45,706 bases of DNA from CAYLSV01 sp964386435 (GCA_964386435.1 CAYLSV010000023.1:1-45706), one strand, 5' to 3'; counted from the first letter of the stretch, positions 24,351 to 33,372 are shown. Program-made: numbers and translations. The notes: generated by a model not told the origin, from the letters alone.

Positions 24351-25406
24351 ATGAACGCGAAGGTATGGCTGCCGCTGGTCTTGGCCGTGGCTCTCGGATT
24401 GATCGCCGCCCTGGGTGCTTACCAGATGGCCGGCTCCGGCGGCGGCTCCTCCGACGAGGTCCGCCACGTCGAGGTCGTCGTCGCCGCCGAGGACATCCGG
24501 CCCGGCGACCGCCTAACGGAGTTCGACGTCAAAATGCTCCGCATCGACGCCGACGCCGCCGCCCCGGGCGCTTACTTCGACGTCGGCTCGATCATCGACC
24601 ACGTCGCCCTCGCCCCGTTCGCCGAGGGCCAAGTGCTCATCGAGGAGCAACTGGCCGGCCCCGACAGTGGGGCGGGTCTGCAGGCGTTGGTCGGCGAGGG
24701 TCGCCGGGCGATGACGATCACGGTCGCCGAGGAGATTCCGCTGGATGACTTCATCCTGCCCGAGTCGCGCATCGACCTCATCAGCACCATCCGCGACGGC
24801 GGTGACGACGACCAGCCGGTCTCGCGGGCAATCGTGCAGAACGTCCGCGTCATCGCCGTCAACAGCCAGACGAGCTACATGGCCGCCGAGGACGCTCTCG
24901 GCGATGAGGACGGCAGCAGCCAAGACATGCGGGACCAAACGCTGACGCTCGACGTCTCCCCCGAGGAGGCGACGCTCATCGACCTCGCGTACAAGATTGG
25001 TGCCCAGCCGAATCTCGTGCTGCGGACCAAAGGCGATGAGCTGGAGATCAGCCCCGAGCCGATCACCTTGGCCCAACTCCGAGGCGACGAGGCCGACCCG
25101 CTGGGCGAGTTTCTGACCGGCGGCGAGGAAGACCCCTTCAGTCGAAACACAAGCGACGCCGGGTTCATGAACGACCCGTTCGCCCAGCAACCGGTTCAGC
25201 CGGCACCGCAGTCGACCCGCTCGATCACCGTCATCCGTGGCGGCGTGAGCACCACGATCGAGGTGCCGATCAAGCAGGCCGAGCAGCCCGCCGCCGCCGA
25301 GCCGCAGCGGCCCTTCTGGAGCTACCTGCTGCAGAACGCCAAGCCGGCCAAGAAGCCCGAGATCCTCGCCGGTGACGCCACCGGCTTCGACCCGATCGCC
25401 GAGTAA
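24351..25406 (+). CDS. cpaB: Tad pilus assembly protein CpaB/RcpC
   Basis: CpaB/RcpC is a periplasmic, inner-membrane-anchored component of the Tad (type IVc) pilus machine, working with the secretin. The 351-residue protein has one N-terminal membrane segment (VWLPLVLAVALGLIAALGAY) followed by an SAF domain (VEVVVAAEDIRPGDRLTEFDVKML) and the RcpC domain with GRRAMTITVAEEIPLDDFILPESRIDLI. The C-terminal third is Pro/Gln-rich and variable, and ends in a basic segment. The ATG at 24351 is chosen because the membrane segment follows at once; the open frame upstream lacks protein-like character. It is the first gene of the Tad block, 113 bp before cpaC. Confidence 0.9.
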   Translation: MNAKVWLPLVLAVALGLIAALGAYQMAGSGGGSSDEVRHVEVVVAAEDIRPGDRLTEFDVKMLRIDADAAAPGAYFDVGSIIDHVALAPFAEGQVLIEEQLAGPDSGAGLQALVGEGRRAMTITVAEEIPLDDFILPESRIDLISTIRDGGDDDQPVSRAIVQNVRVIAVNSQTSYMAAEDALGDEDGSSQDMRDQTLTLDVSPEEATLIDLAYKIGAQPNLVLRTKGDELEISPEPITLAQLRGDEADPLGEFLTGGEEDPFSRNTSDAGFMNDPFAQQPVQPAPQSTRSITVIRGGVSTTIEVPIKQAEQPAAAEPQRPFWSYLLQNAKPAKKPEILAGDATGFDPIAE

Positions 25407-25430
25407 CGCACAATTCTCAGATTCAACTCC

Positions 25431-25445
25431 GCGCCGCCGCGGCGC
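25431..25445. other. Short GC hairpin between cpaB and cpaC
   Basis: GCGCCG and CGGCGC separated by CCG form a tight 6-bp hairpin 24 bp after the cpaB stop. It has no U-tract, so it is more likely an mRNA-processing or stability structure than a terminator. Confidence 0.3.
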
Positions 25446-25519
25446 AGCGGAACGACTTTCCAAGCACGGACGCATTAGCACGAAAGCACCGGCCGCCGCC
25501 GGCAGATTGGAACGCGACG

Positions 25520-27904
25520 ATGGACACGCCACACAACAACACCGTTCACCTCACCCCCCTCAGCCGCCGCGAGCAGATCGCCCGCCGCACCCAAGAGATC
25601 GTCGCCGAACGCCGCGGTGAGGCCACCCCGGTCGACCCGACCCCGGTGGCTCCGACCGCCGGCCGTCGGCACCACCCGGCCCTGTTCGCCGCCGCCACCG
25701 CCGCGCTCACGGCCGTGGGCGTCTGGACCTACCTCGAGCACGGCACCCACGGCCCGGCCCCGGCCGACGCCGCACCGGTGATGCCCGACCACGTCGTCGA
25801 CGCCACGCCAGTCGAAGAGGTCGCCCCGGTGCAGGCAGCCATCACGCCGCAGCAGCAGGTGTTCGCGTCGCTGCCGTTGCTTCAGACCGAACAGATGCAG
25901 CCGGTGCAGGAGTTGCCGGCCGTGACGTTCAACGTCGAGCCGCTGCCGGAGCTGCCGAGCTTGGAAGAGCTCGACGCCGAGATCGCCGCCCTCGCCGAGG
26001 AGCCGCAGCCGGCCGAGTTCATCGCCCCGACGACGCAGCCGGCCCGGATCGTGAACATCATCACGCCGCCGGTTCCCGAGGTCGACACCTCCGTCGCCGC
26101 GACCGACGCCCTCGTCATCAACGGCCTCGATGAGAACGGCGACGTCGCCCGCCTCGTCACCGCCGGCACCCAGGTCATCACCACCGCCCGGCCGCTGAGC
26201 CGCGTGAGCGTCGGCAGCGAAGGCGTTGCCCGCGTCAACATGATCGGCGACGACTCGCTCTTGCTCACCGCTGCCGGCGTGGGTACGACGCAGCTCATCG
26301 TCTGGGACGACGCGGGCGAGCAACAGCTCATCCAGGTGATCGTCGAGCCGGATCTGGCGTCGGTGCGCGAGACGCTAAACAGCGCCTTCCCCGACGCCGG
26401 CATCGAGGTGATTCCGCTGAACAAGTCGATCGGCTTGAAGGGCCGCGTCCGCAACACGGACGTCGCCGAGCAGGCCGCGGCGTTGGCCGGGACGTTTGGG
26501 CCCGTGGTGAACCTGCTGGAAATCAGCGGGGCACAGCAGGTGCAGCTGAAGGTCCGGTTCGCCGAAGTCAGCCGTGAAGTCAGCAAGCAACTCGGCTTCA
26601 ACTACGGCACGTTCGACGGCACCAGCAGCGCGGCCGTCACCATCGGCCAGGTCGGGCAGCTCACGCCGCTGGTCGACTCGACCACCGACCTGATCCTGCC
26701 CGGAGCACTCGGCCTGGGTGGCACGAGCACGGCCGGCCTCTCGTTCTTCGGCGGCGGCAGCATTGGCGGCAGCGAGTTCGAATACTTCATCAGCGCCCTG
26801 TCCGAAGCCAACCTGCTCCGCATGCTCGCCGAGCCGACCGCGACGGTCATCAGCGGCGAGCAGGGTTCGATCCTCGCCGGCGGCCGGGTGCCGTACCCGG
26901 TGCCCAGCGAGGACGGCATCGCCATCCAGTTCCAGGAGTTCGGCATTCGTCTGAACTACGAGCCGATGGTCATGGGCGACGGCCGCATCCGGCTGAAACT
27001 CGCCACCCGCGCCAGCGAACTCGACTTCGCCGCCGGCGTCGCCGTGGCCGGCACCGTGGTGCCCGCCCTGCGCGAGAAAGAGAACATCACCACCGTCGAG
27101 ATGGCCAGCGGCCAGAGCTTCGTCATCGGCGGGCTGCTCTCGCAGAACGTCGTGAGCAGCAAGAGCAAGATCCCCGTCCTCGGCGACCTGCCGATCCTGG
27201 GTGCGTTGTTCCGCAGCACGCGGTTCGAGCGGCGGGAGACGGAGCTGGTCGTCATGGTCACGCCGCACCTCGTCGAGCCGATGAACCCGGCCCAAACCTC
27301 GGCGCTGCCCGGCGAAGACTGGCGTTTCCCCAAGAGCAGCGAGCTGTTCCTCGAAGGCGACCTCGGCGGCGATCGCAACTACGAGTACGTCCCGCCGGTT
27401 GAGCCCGCCGACGACGACGGGATCATGGTCGAGCCCGTCGCGATTCGCGAGGAGCAGGCACAGCCGGTGATCGAGGAAGCCGCCCCGGCCGTGACAGTCG
27501 AGCCGATGATCCCCGAGATGGAGCCGGTGAAGCTCGAGACCAAGCCGGTCAAGGACGAGCCAATCGAGGTGAAGTCGGTCGAAATCCGCGAGACGGTAAC
27601 GGCACCAACCGTTGCCCCCGAGGCCAAGCCCGTCGAGGTGATCGTGGAGACGGCCGACGCGCCGCGTCGTGAGACGTACCAGCCGCAGGACATCAAGATG
27701 GTCCGCACCGAGGCCGAGCCGATGGTGCTCGTCGCCCCCGAGCTGGCTGAGCAGCCCGAGCCCGCCCCCGTGCCGCAGCAGCCGCTGCCGCCGACCGGCC
27801 CGGCGTTCATCGGCAGCTTCGACTTCAACCAGGTCCGCCGCCAGAACGGCAACAACGACCCGGCGATGCCGAGCGACCCGTTCAAGATCAAGCCGCTGGA
27901 CTGA
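25520..27904 (+). CDS. cpaC: Tad pilus outer-membrane secretin CpaC/RcpA
   Basis: Forms the outer-membrane pore through which the Tad pilus emerges. The 794-residue protein has a pilus-formation N-terminal domain from about residue 213 (TTARPLSRVSVGSEGVARV), a BON-like region near 300 and a secretin domain at about 350-590 with GGRVPYPVP near 453, LRLK-type strands and VIGGLLSQNV followed by VPVLGDLPILG-like residues (IPVLGDLPILGALFRS). Two features are unusual. The N-terminus has about 50 polar residues before a hydrophobic segment (53-71) instead of a standard signal peptide. After residue 590 there is a Glu/Pro/Val-rich, probably disordered tail of about 200 residues. The ATG at 25520 is the only good start. 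Confidence 0.9.
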   Translation: MDTPHNNTVHLTPLSRREQIARRTQEIVAERRGEATPVDPTPVAPTAGRRHHPALFAAATAALTAVGVWTYLEHGTHGPAPADAAPVMPDHVVDATPVEEVAPVQAAITPQQQVFASLPLLQTEQMQPVQELPAVTFNVEPLPELPSLEELDAEIAALAEEPQPAEFIAPTTQPARIVNIITPPVPEVDTSVAATDALVINGLDENGDVARLVTAGTQVITTARPLSRVSVGSEGVARVNMIGDDSLLLTAAGVGTTQLIVWDDAGEQQLIQVIVEPDLASVRETLNSAFPDAGIEVIPLNKSIGLKGRVRNTDVAEQAAALAGTFGPVVNLLEISGAQQVQLKVRFAEVSREVSKQLGFNYGTFDGTSSAAVTIGQVGQLTPLVDSTTDLILPGALGLGGTSTAGLSFFGGGSIGGSEFEYFISALSEANLLRMLAEPTATVISGEQGSILAGGRVPYPVPSEDGIAIQFQEFGIRLNYEPMVMGDGRIRLKLATRASELDFAAGVAVAGTVVPALREKENITTVEMASGQSFVIGGLLSQNVVSSKSKIPVLGDLPILGALFRSTRFERRETELVVMVTPHLVEPMNPAQTSALPGEDWRFPKSSELFLEGDLGGDRNYEYVPPVEPADDDGIMVEPVAIREEQAQPVIEEAAPAVTVEPMIPEMEPVKLETKPVKDEPIEVKSVEIRETVTAPTVAPEAKPVEVIVETADAPRRETYQPQDIKMVRTEAEPMVLVAPELAEQPEPAPVPQQPLPPTGPAFIGSFDFNQVRRQNGNNDPAMPSDPFKIKPLD

Positions 27905-27957
27905 ACAACCGACCTAGCCGGTAGAGACCGCACCCGCTGACCCCGAACCCCAACGCC

Positions 27958-29091
27958 ATGTTTATCCAGCTATTCGCCCACATCGTCGACGCCGACGCCG
28001 AGAACCGCCACGAGCTCGGCGAGTTCCTCCAGAACCTCGGCGTGGGCGTGAACAAGGCCCTTGAGACGCCCGACGAGCTCGACGAGCTGCTCACCAAAGG
28101 CGAGCCGCCGCAGGTCGTGATCATCAACCTCGACCCCGGCGCCGCCGAGACGCTCGAGAAGATCAAGGACTTGCCCAGGCGGCACGCCAACGTCAGCTTC
28201 TTCGTGCTCAGCCAGGTGCTCGACCCGCAGCTTCTGATGGAGGCGATGAGCCACGGTTTCCGCGAGTTCGTGCCGCTGCCGATCCAGGAGGAGAAGTTCC
28301 GGGCCGCGCTGCAGCGCGTGGCCGCCGTGACCAACACCGGGCCGCGCGGCAAGACGATCCACGTCGTGCCGACCCAGGGCGGGTGCGGCAGCACGACCGT
28401 CGCCTGCAACGTCGCCGCCGGCCTCGCCAAGATCGGCAAGACCGTGCTCGTCGACCTCGACCTTGCCCGCGGCGGCGTCGCCAGCGCCTTCGACGCCCAC
28501 CACAAGTACTGCCTCTCCGACGTCATGGAGCACGGCCAAAGCGTCGACCCGCAAATGCTCAACCGCGCCATCTGGCTGCACGAGAAGAGCGGCCTCCACA
28601 TCCTCAGCCGCCCGGAACTTCCGGAAGAAGCACTGCGTGTCAACCAGCCAGGGTTGGCCCGGTTGTGCGGGGTGCTGACGCGGATGTTCGACTTCGTCGT
28701 CATCGACAGCGTGATGAGCGTCGAGCCGATCTACTCCACCGCGATCGGCGTGGCGGACCTCAACCTGATCGTCATGCAGCTCAACGTCCACTCGGCCCGC
28801 AACGCCGAACGGTTCGTCGGCAGCCTCCGCCGGATGGGCGTCGAGGCGAGCAAAATCAAGGTGCTGGTCAACCGCTTCGTCAAGAAGGGGTGGGACATCG
28901 ACCCGAACGAGGTCGAGCGGGCGCTTGGCCTGGAGATCGGGTGGATGGTGCCCAACGACTTCAAGAACGCCATTGCGGCGATCAACTACGGCGAGCCGGT
29001 GGTGCTGCGTGCCCCGCGGTCGGAGATCGCCCAGTCGCTGGACCGCCTCGCGGCCGAGCTGGGCAAGCGGGCCGACCGCGCCGCGGCGTGA
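27958..29091 (+). CDS. cpaE: Tad pilus localisation ATPase-like protein CpaE/TadZ
   Basis: CpaE/TadZ proteins recruit the Tad machine to its site. The 377-residue product has a receiver-like N-terminal domain (about 1-125; VVIINLDPG and MSHGFREFVPLPI fit the response-regulator fold but the phosphorylation site is not conserved) and a MinD/ParA-like domain with VDLDLARGGVASAF and FVVIDSVMSVEPI. The deviant Walker A is degraded: it reads TQGGCGSTT (139-147), where active ATPases of this class have K-G-G-x-G-K-T, so both lysines are replaced. Loss of ATP hydrolysis is likely, as in some TadZ proteins. The gene lies 53 bp after cpaC and 45 bp before cpaF. Confidence 0.88.
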   Translation: MFIQLFAHIVDADAENRHELGEFLQNLGVGVNKALETPDELDELLTKGEPPQVVIINLDPGAAETLEKIKDLPRRHANVSFFVLSQVLDPQLLMEAMSHGFREFVPLPIQEEKFRAALQRVAAVTNTGPRGKTIHVVPTQGGCGSTTVACNVAAGLAKIGKTVLVDLDLARGGVASAFDAHHKYCLSDVMEHGQSVDPQMLNRAIWLHEKSGLHILSRPELPEEALRVNQPGLARLCGVLTRMFDFVVIDSVMSVEPIYSTAIGVADLNLIVMQLNVHSARNAERFVGSLRRMGVEASKIKVLVNRFVKKGWDIDPNEVERALGLEIGWMVPNDFKNAIAAINYGEPVVLRAPRSEIAQSLDRLAAELGKRADRAAA

Positions 29092-29136
29092 GTTTGGACG
29101 GGAACTTAGGATTTTCACCAGGAAACGGACTTCATC

Positions 29137-30678
29137 ATGGGCCTGTTCAGCAAAAGCGGCAGCGGCGTGACGCTGCCCGACGCCGGCGACCTGCCGGTGT
29201 TCGGCCAAGACAACGCGCTCACCCCCGAGCGCCTCACCAACAAGCCCGCAGCCGACGCCGAGCAAGCCGCCCAGCTTGCCGCCGCCGAGCCGGCGGCGCC
29301 CAAGCCCGCCGAAGCCGGCGACGTCGCCCGGACCCTGATGGCCGAGGCCGAGGACAAGGCGGCCAAGGCGCGGGCCAAGCTCGTCAAGCCGGCGCAGTCG
29401 GCCGAGCGGGTCCAGAAGCTGGGCATGCTCAAGGTCCGCCTCCACCAGCAGCTCGTCGAGCGGCTGGACATGCAGAACCTCAAGAAGGTTCCGCCGGAAG
29501 TCATCCGCCGCGAAGTCGCCGAACTCATCCGCGACCTCTGCCGCGGCGAGGACTCGCTGCTGTCGGCCAGCGAGCAGGACCAGCTGATGATGGAGGTCAT
29601 GGACGAGACCTTCGGCTTTGGCCCGTTGGAGATGCTGCTCAAAGACCCGACCATCAGCGACATCCTCATCAACCGCTACGACCAGATCTACATCGAGCGT
29701 CGCGGCCGGTTGGAGGAATCCGAGGTCAACTTCCGCGACGACGCCCACCTGCGGCAGGTCATCGACCGCATCTGCGCCGGCGTGGGTCGGCGGATCGACG
29801 AGACGAGCCCGATGGCCGACGCCCGGTTGCCCGACGGCAGCCGCGTCAACGCGATCATCCCGCCGCTGGCGCTGGACGGTTGCGCGATGAGCATTCGCCG
29901 CTTCGGCAGCAAGCCGTTGCAGCTCGAGGACCTCATCCGCTTCGGCGCGTTCCCGGCGTGCGTGATGGACTTCCTGGCCGCCGCCGTGCAGGCGCGGTGC
30001 AACGTGCTGATCTCCGGCGGCACCGGCAGCGGCAAGACGACGCTGCTCAACTGCCTCAGCCGCTACGTGCCGGCCGAGGAGCGGGTCATCACCATCGAAG
30101 ACGCCGCCGAGCTGCAACTTCAGCAGCCGCACGTCGTCCGCCTGGAAACCCGCCCGGCGAACATCGAAGGCAAGGGAGCCGTCCCGGCTCGTGAACTCGT
30201 GAAGAACTGTCTGCGGATGCGGCCCGACCGCATCATCGTCGGCGAGTGTCGCGGCGGCGAGGCCCTCGACATGCTCCAGGCCATGAACACCGGCCACGAC
30301 GGCAGCATGACGACCATCCACGCCAACACCCCGCGCGACGCCATCAGCCGCCTGGAGGTCATGATCGCCATGGCCGGCTACGACATCCCGGTCCGCGGCA
30401 TGCGGCAGCAGATCAGCAGCGCGATCGACGTCGTCGTCCAGGCCCGCCGCATCACCGGCGGCCGGCGGAAAGTCACCAGCGTCACCGAGATCACCGGCAT
30501 GGAGGGCGAGAACATCTCCATGCAGGAAATCTTCCGCTTCGACCAGCAGGGCGTCGACTCCGACGGTCACGCCCAGGGCCACTTCGAGGCGACCGGCATC
30601 CGCCCGGCCAGCGCCGAACGCATCGGCCACCGCGGCATCAAGCTGCCCGCCGAGATGTTCCGGAAGGGGAAGATTTGA
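29137..30678 (+). CDS. cpaF: Tad pilus assembly/secretion ATPase CpaF/TadA
   Basis: Hexameric type II/IV secretion ATPase that powers assembly, and probably retraction, of the Tad pilus at the cytoplasmic face. The 513-residue protein has an N-terminal Ala-rich helical region, then the TadA core: LLKDPTISDILIN, DGSRVNAIIPPLALDG, Walker A GGTGSGKTT (near 294-302), the Asp box TIEDAAEL, Walker B RIIVGECRGGEALDML (near 365) and the His box MTTIHANTPRDA. The ATG at 29137 agrees with the family. Its TGA stop at 30676-30678 overlaps the tadB ATG by one base (TGATG), indicating translational coupling. Confidence 0.95.
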   Translation: MGLFSKSGSGVTLPDAGDLPVFGQDNALTPERLTNKPAADAEQAAQLAAAEPAAPKPAEAGDVARTLMAEAEDKAAKARAKLVKPAQSAERVQKLGMLKVRLHQQLVERLDMQNLKKVPPEVIRREVAELIRDLCRGEDSLLSASEQDQLMMEVMDETFGFGPLEMLLKDPTISDILINRYDQIYIERRGRLEESEVNFRDDAHLRQVIDRICAGVGRRIDETSPMADARLPDGSRVNAIIPPLALDGCAMSIRRFGSKPLQLEDLIRFGAFPACVMDFLAAAVQARCNVLISGGTGSGKTTLLNCLSRYVPAEERVITIEDAAELQLQQPHVVRLETRPANIEGKGAVPARELVKNCLRMRPDRIIVGECRGGEALDMLQAMNTGHDGSMTTIHANTPRDAISRLEVMIAMAGYDIPVRGMRQQISSAIDVVVQARRITGGRRKVTSVTEITGMEGENISMQEIFRFDQQGVDSDGHAQGHFEATGIRPASAERIGHRGIKLPAEMFRKGKI

Positions 30679-31655
30679 TGAATAGTTTCACCCTCGCACT
30701 GCTGGCCTTCGGCGCGATCGCGCTCATGGTCTACGGCGTCTCGCAGATTCTGCTCAGCCGGTTCGACGGCGACAAGAAGACGCTCCGCCGCCGCCTCGAC
30801 ACGCCCGGCGGCAAGCCGCAGGGCGACGAGTTCGACCCGGCCAAGTTCCGCGTCGTTCAAGACCTCGATGGCGATTTCACCGGCTGGACGCGGCACCTCA
30901 AGAACTTCGGCCCCGCCCGTGGCCTGGCGCTGTTGCTCAACCAGGCGAACCCGGACAAGTCGCTGCAGTCACTGTTGCAGACCATGCTCGGCTTGTTCGC
31001 CGTCGGCTTTATCGTGCCGTTCATGGTGCGCGGCAGCGTCTTCGTCGGCCTCGTCGCGGGGCTGATCCTCGCGCTGGTGCCGATCATGCTGCTGACCCGC
31101 AAGAAGGCCAAGCGGCAGCAGATGATGGACGACCAGTTGCCCAACGCCCTGGACTTTTTGGGCCGGGCGATGCGTGCCGGGCACAGCCTGACCACCGGCT
31201 GGGCCATGCTCGGCAGCGAGCTGCCCGACCCGCTGGCCGCCGAGTTCCGCCGCTGCCACGACCGCCACGCGATGGGCGTCGACCTTGACACCTGCCTGCG
31301 GGAAATGACCAAGCGGATCGAGAGCGTCGACTTCGCGTTCTTTATCACCGCCGTGCTCATCCAACGCCAAACCGGCGGCGACCTGGCGGGCGTGCTCGAC
31401 AACATCGGCGACATGATCCGCCAGCGGATTCGCCTGCAGAAAACGCTCAAGAGCAAAACCGCCGAGGGCCGGTTCACCGGTTATGTGCTCACGGCGTTCC
31501 CGGCGGTCATGTTCGTGATCCTGTACATGATGAACCCCGAGTACGCCGGCATCCTGCTCACCGAGCCGCTCGGCAAGGGCATGCTCGTGACCGCCGTGAT
31601 CATGCAGATCATGGGCCTGTTCATGATCCAGAAGCTGACGAAACTCAAGGTGTGA
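30678..31655 (+). CDS. tadB: Tad inner-membrane platform protein TadB (T2SSF domain)
   Basis: One of two polytopic platform proteins on which the CpaF ATPase acts. The 325-residue product has an N-terminal span (LALLAFGAIALMVYGVSQILL), two central spans near LGLFAVGFIVPFMVRGSVFVG and a T2SSF domain with MMDDQLPNALDFLGRAMRAGHSL and AVLIQRQTGGDLAGVLDNI, the usual hallmark of the family. A final hydrophobic segment follows near GMLVTAVIMQIMGLFMI. The start ATG at 30678 overlaps the cpaF stop. A long frame continues upstream only as a cpaF shadow. Confidence 0.92.
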   Translation: MNSFTLALLAFGAIALMVYGVSQILLSRFDGDKKTLRRRLDTPGGKPQGDEFDPAKFRVVQDLDGDFTGWTRHLKNFGPARGLALLLNQANPDKSLQSLLQTMLGLFAVGFIVPFMVRGSVFVGLVAGLILALVPIMLLTRKKAKRQQMMDDQLPNALDFLGRAMRAGHSLTTGWAMLGSELPDPLAAEFRRCHDRHAMGVDLDTCLREMTKRIESVDFAFFITAVLIQRQTGGDLAGVLDNIGDMIRQRIRLQKTLKSKTAEGRFTGYVLTAFPAVMFVILYMMNPEYAGILLTEPLGKGMLVTAVIMQIMGLFMIQKLTKLKV

Positions 31656-31656
31656 G

Positions 31657-31712
31657 GCGGTAGGCATTAGGTACGAGGCACTAGGCACGAAGGCACGAAG
31701 TGCCGAAGGACT
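31657..31712. repeat. Short heptamer-like array between tadB and tadC
   Basis: After the tadB stop the sequence runs in near 7-base steps: AGGCATT, AGGTACG, AGGCACT, AGGCACG, then AAGGCACG and AAGTGCCG with one extra base each. AGGCAC is the common core, and the final GTGCC is its reverse complement. It ends immediately before the tadC ribosome binding site (GGAAGG 31713-31718). Confidence 0.55.
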
Positions 31713-31722
31713 GGAAGGTTTG

Positions 31723-32688
31723 ATGATGATGATTCCGTTGCCACTCTCAGTTGTTCCCGCCGGTGCCGCGCCGTTGCTCGTGGCGGTGGCCAGTGCCGGC
31801 GCGGTCGGCCTCGCCGTGTGGGGCATCAGCCAGGCGGCGATGAACCGCGGCGACACCCGCGTCATCAGCCGGCTGCAGAAGTCGACGGGCCGCGTCGACA
31901 ACCGCCCCAAGAACAGCGTCGCCCGGCTGCTGTGCGACTTCGGCCGCGTCGTCGCCAAGCCGTTTCTCCCGGAAGACGGGCAGAAACTGCTGGACCTCCG
32001 CACCAAGCTCGTCCGCGGCGGCGTCTACTCGGCTGGCGCGCCGCACGTCTACATTGGCCTGCGGGTCTCGCTGCTCATCGGCGGCGTGATGCTGGCGCTC
32101 ATGCTCACCGCGACCAACGGCACGAACCCGAGCATCGCCGCACTGCTCATCGCTGGCTTCGGCTTCCTCGGCTACTTCATGCCGGCGTTCTGGCTCTCGA
32201 AAAAAGAGTCGGCCAACCAGCAGGCGCTCGACGAGGGCTTGCCCGACGCGCTGGACCTCATGGTCGTCTGCGTGGAAGCCGGCCTGACAATCGACGGGGC
32301 GATGCAGCGGGTCGGCGACGAATTGGGCAGCGCCCACCCGGCCATGGCCCGCGAGTTCGGCATCGCCCACATGGAAACCCGCATCGGCGTCGCCCGCAGC
32401 GAAGCGCTCAAGAACCTGGGCCGCCGCACCGGCCACGCGCCGCTGCAGGCGCTGGCCGCCATCCTCGTGCAGGCCGAGCGGTTCGGCACGAGCATCAGCG
32501 TCGCCCTCCAGGTCCAGGCGACAGGCCTCCGCCAACACCGCCAGTTCACCGCCGAGGAGAAGGCCGCGAAGAACGCGGTGAAGCTCAACTTCCCGCTGGT
32601 GCTGTTCATTTTCCCCAGCGTGCTCATCGTCTTCCTCGGCCCGCTGATCGTGCAGTGGATGACAAAGGGCATGATGCCCGGCGTTTGA
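31723..32688 (+). CDS. tadC: Tad inner-membrane platform protein TadC (T2SSF domain)
   Basis: Partner of TadB in the pilus platform. The roughly 321-residue protein has an N-terminal span (PLLVAVASAGAVGLAVWGI), two central spans around YIGLRVSLLIGGVMLALML and SIAALLIAGFGFLGYFMPAFWL, and the T2SSF hallmark ALDEGLPDALDLMVVCVEAG with LAAILVQAERFGTSISVALQ. A last span lies near LVLFIFPSVLIVFLGPLIV. Three consecutive ATG codons (31723, 31726, 31729) follow a GGAAGG site at 31713-31718; any of them could be used. It lies 67 bp after tadB across a heptamer-like repeat. Confidence 0.92.
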   Translation: MMMIPLPLSVVPAGAAPLLVAVASAGAVGLAVWGISQAAMNRGDTRVISRLQKSTGRVDNRPKNSVARLLCDFGRVVAKPFLPEDGQKLLDLRTKLVRGGVYSAGAPHVYIGLRVSLLIGGVMLALMLTATNGTNPSIAALLIAGFGFLGYFMPAFWLSKKESANQQALDEGLPDALDLMVVCVEAGLTIDGAMQRVGDELGSAHPAMAREFGIAHMETRIGVARSEALKNLGRRTGHAPLQALAAILVQAERFGTSISVALQVQATGLRQHRQFTAEEKAAKNAVKLNFPLVLFIFPSVLIVFLGPLIVQWMTKGMMPGV

Positions 32689-32759
32689 ACCGGCAAGGTT
32701 CAGTTGCCCACACGAACAACCGATTCATCCAGCAGAACAAGAGAACAAGGACGTTTCCC

Positions 32760-33320
32760 ATGACCCGCAACCTGTCGATCAAACTCTCCGCCGCCGCCTT
32801 CGCCGCCGCCCTCTGCCTGACCGCCGGCTGCAGCCACGAGCAGGAGACCGACGCGATGATCTTCGGCCCCACCGACCGGCCGCGGCCCAGCGAGCTGCTC
32901 AACCAGCGGCAGGCCGACCTCGGTGCCCGCCGCGACGCCACGCTCCACCCGGTGCACTTCGACGGCCCGACGCTCAACAGCCTGGGCGAGGACGCGCTGC
33001 TCCGCATGGTCCGCGGTGCCGGTGAGTTCGGCCGCCTGACGATCTACCTCGATCTGCCGGAAACCGAGCGCGAGGCACGGATCGACGATGTCGACGCGTA
33101 CCTCAAGACAATGCCGCTGAACTTCGACCGCGTGACGATCAAAACCGGCCAAAGCGAAGACACCACGCCCTACGCCAAAATCGCCGGCGGCTATGGCAGC
33201 GGCGGCGGCGACAATCAGCTGGGCAACGGCGTGACCGAGATCGCCAACGACCCCGCCGCCGGCCTCGCCACCGACAACGACACCGGCACCGGCGACGCCA
33301 CCGCCCGCGCGGCCCACTGA
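32760..33320 (+). CDS. Tad-locus lipoprotein, possible CpaD-like
   Basis: Predicted 186-residue outer-membrane lipoprotein. The signal peptide MTRNLSIKLSAAAF leads to the lipobox CLTAGC (Cys24). The mature part has one recognisable folded block (LRMVRGAGEFGRLTIYLDLP then IDDVDAYLKTMPLNFDRVTI) with the strand-Pro-helix-strand order of CpaD pilus lipoproteins, followed by a Gly/Asn/Asp/Thr-rich tail. The resemblance to CpaD is weak and partly inferred from position: last gene of the Tad block, 71 bp after tadC, with a strong terminator behind it. No pilin, prepilin peptidase, TadE/F or TadG gene is in the window. Confidence 0.6.
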   Translation: MTRNLSIKLSAAAFAAALCLTAGCSHEQETDAMIFGPTDRPRPSELLNQRQADLGARRDATLHPVHFDGPTLNSLGEDALLRMVRGAGEFGRLTIYLDLPETEREARIDDVDAYLKTMPLNFDRVTIKTGQSEDTTPYAKIAGGYGSGGGDNQLGNGVTEIANDPAAGLATDNDTGTGDATARAAH

Positions 33321-33372
33321 GCCCCCGAATCTCAAGCCATCCTGATTTCGAAGAGTTGTGTCTTCCGGAGAG

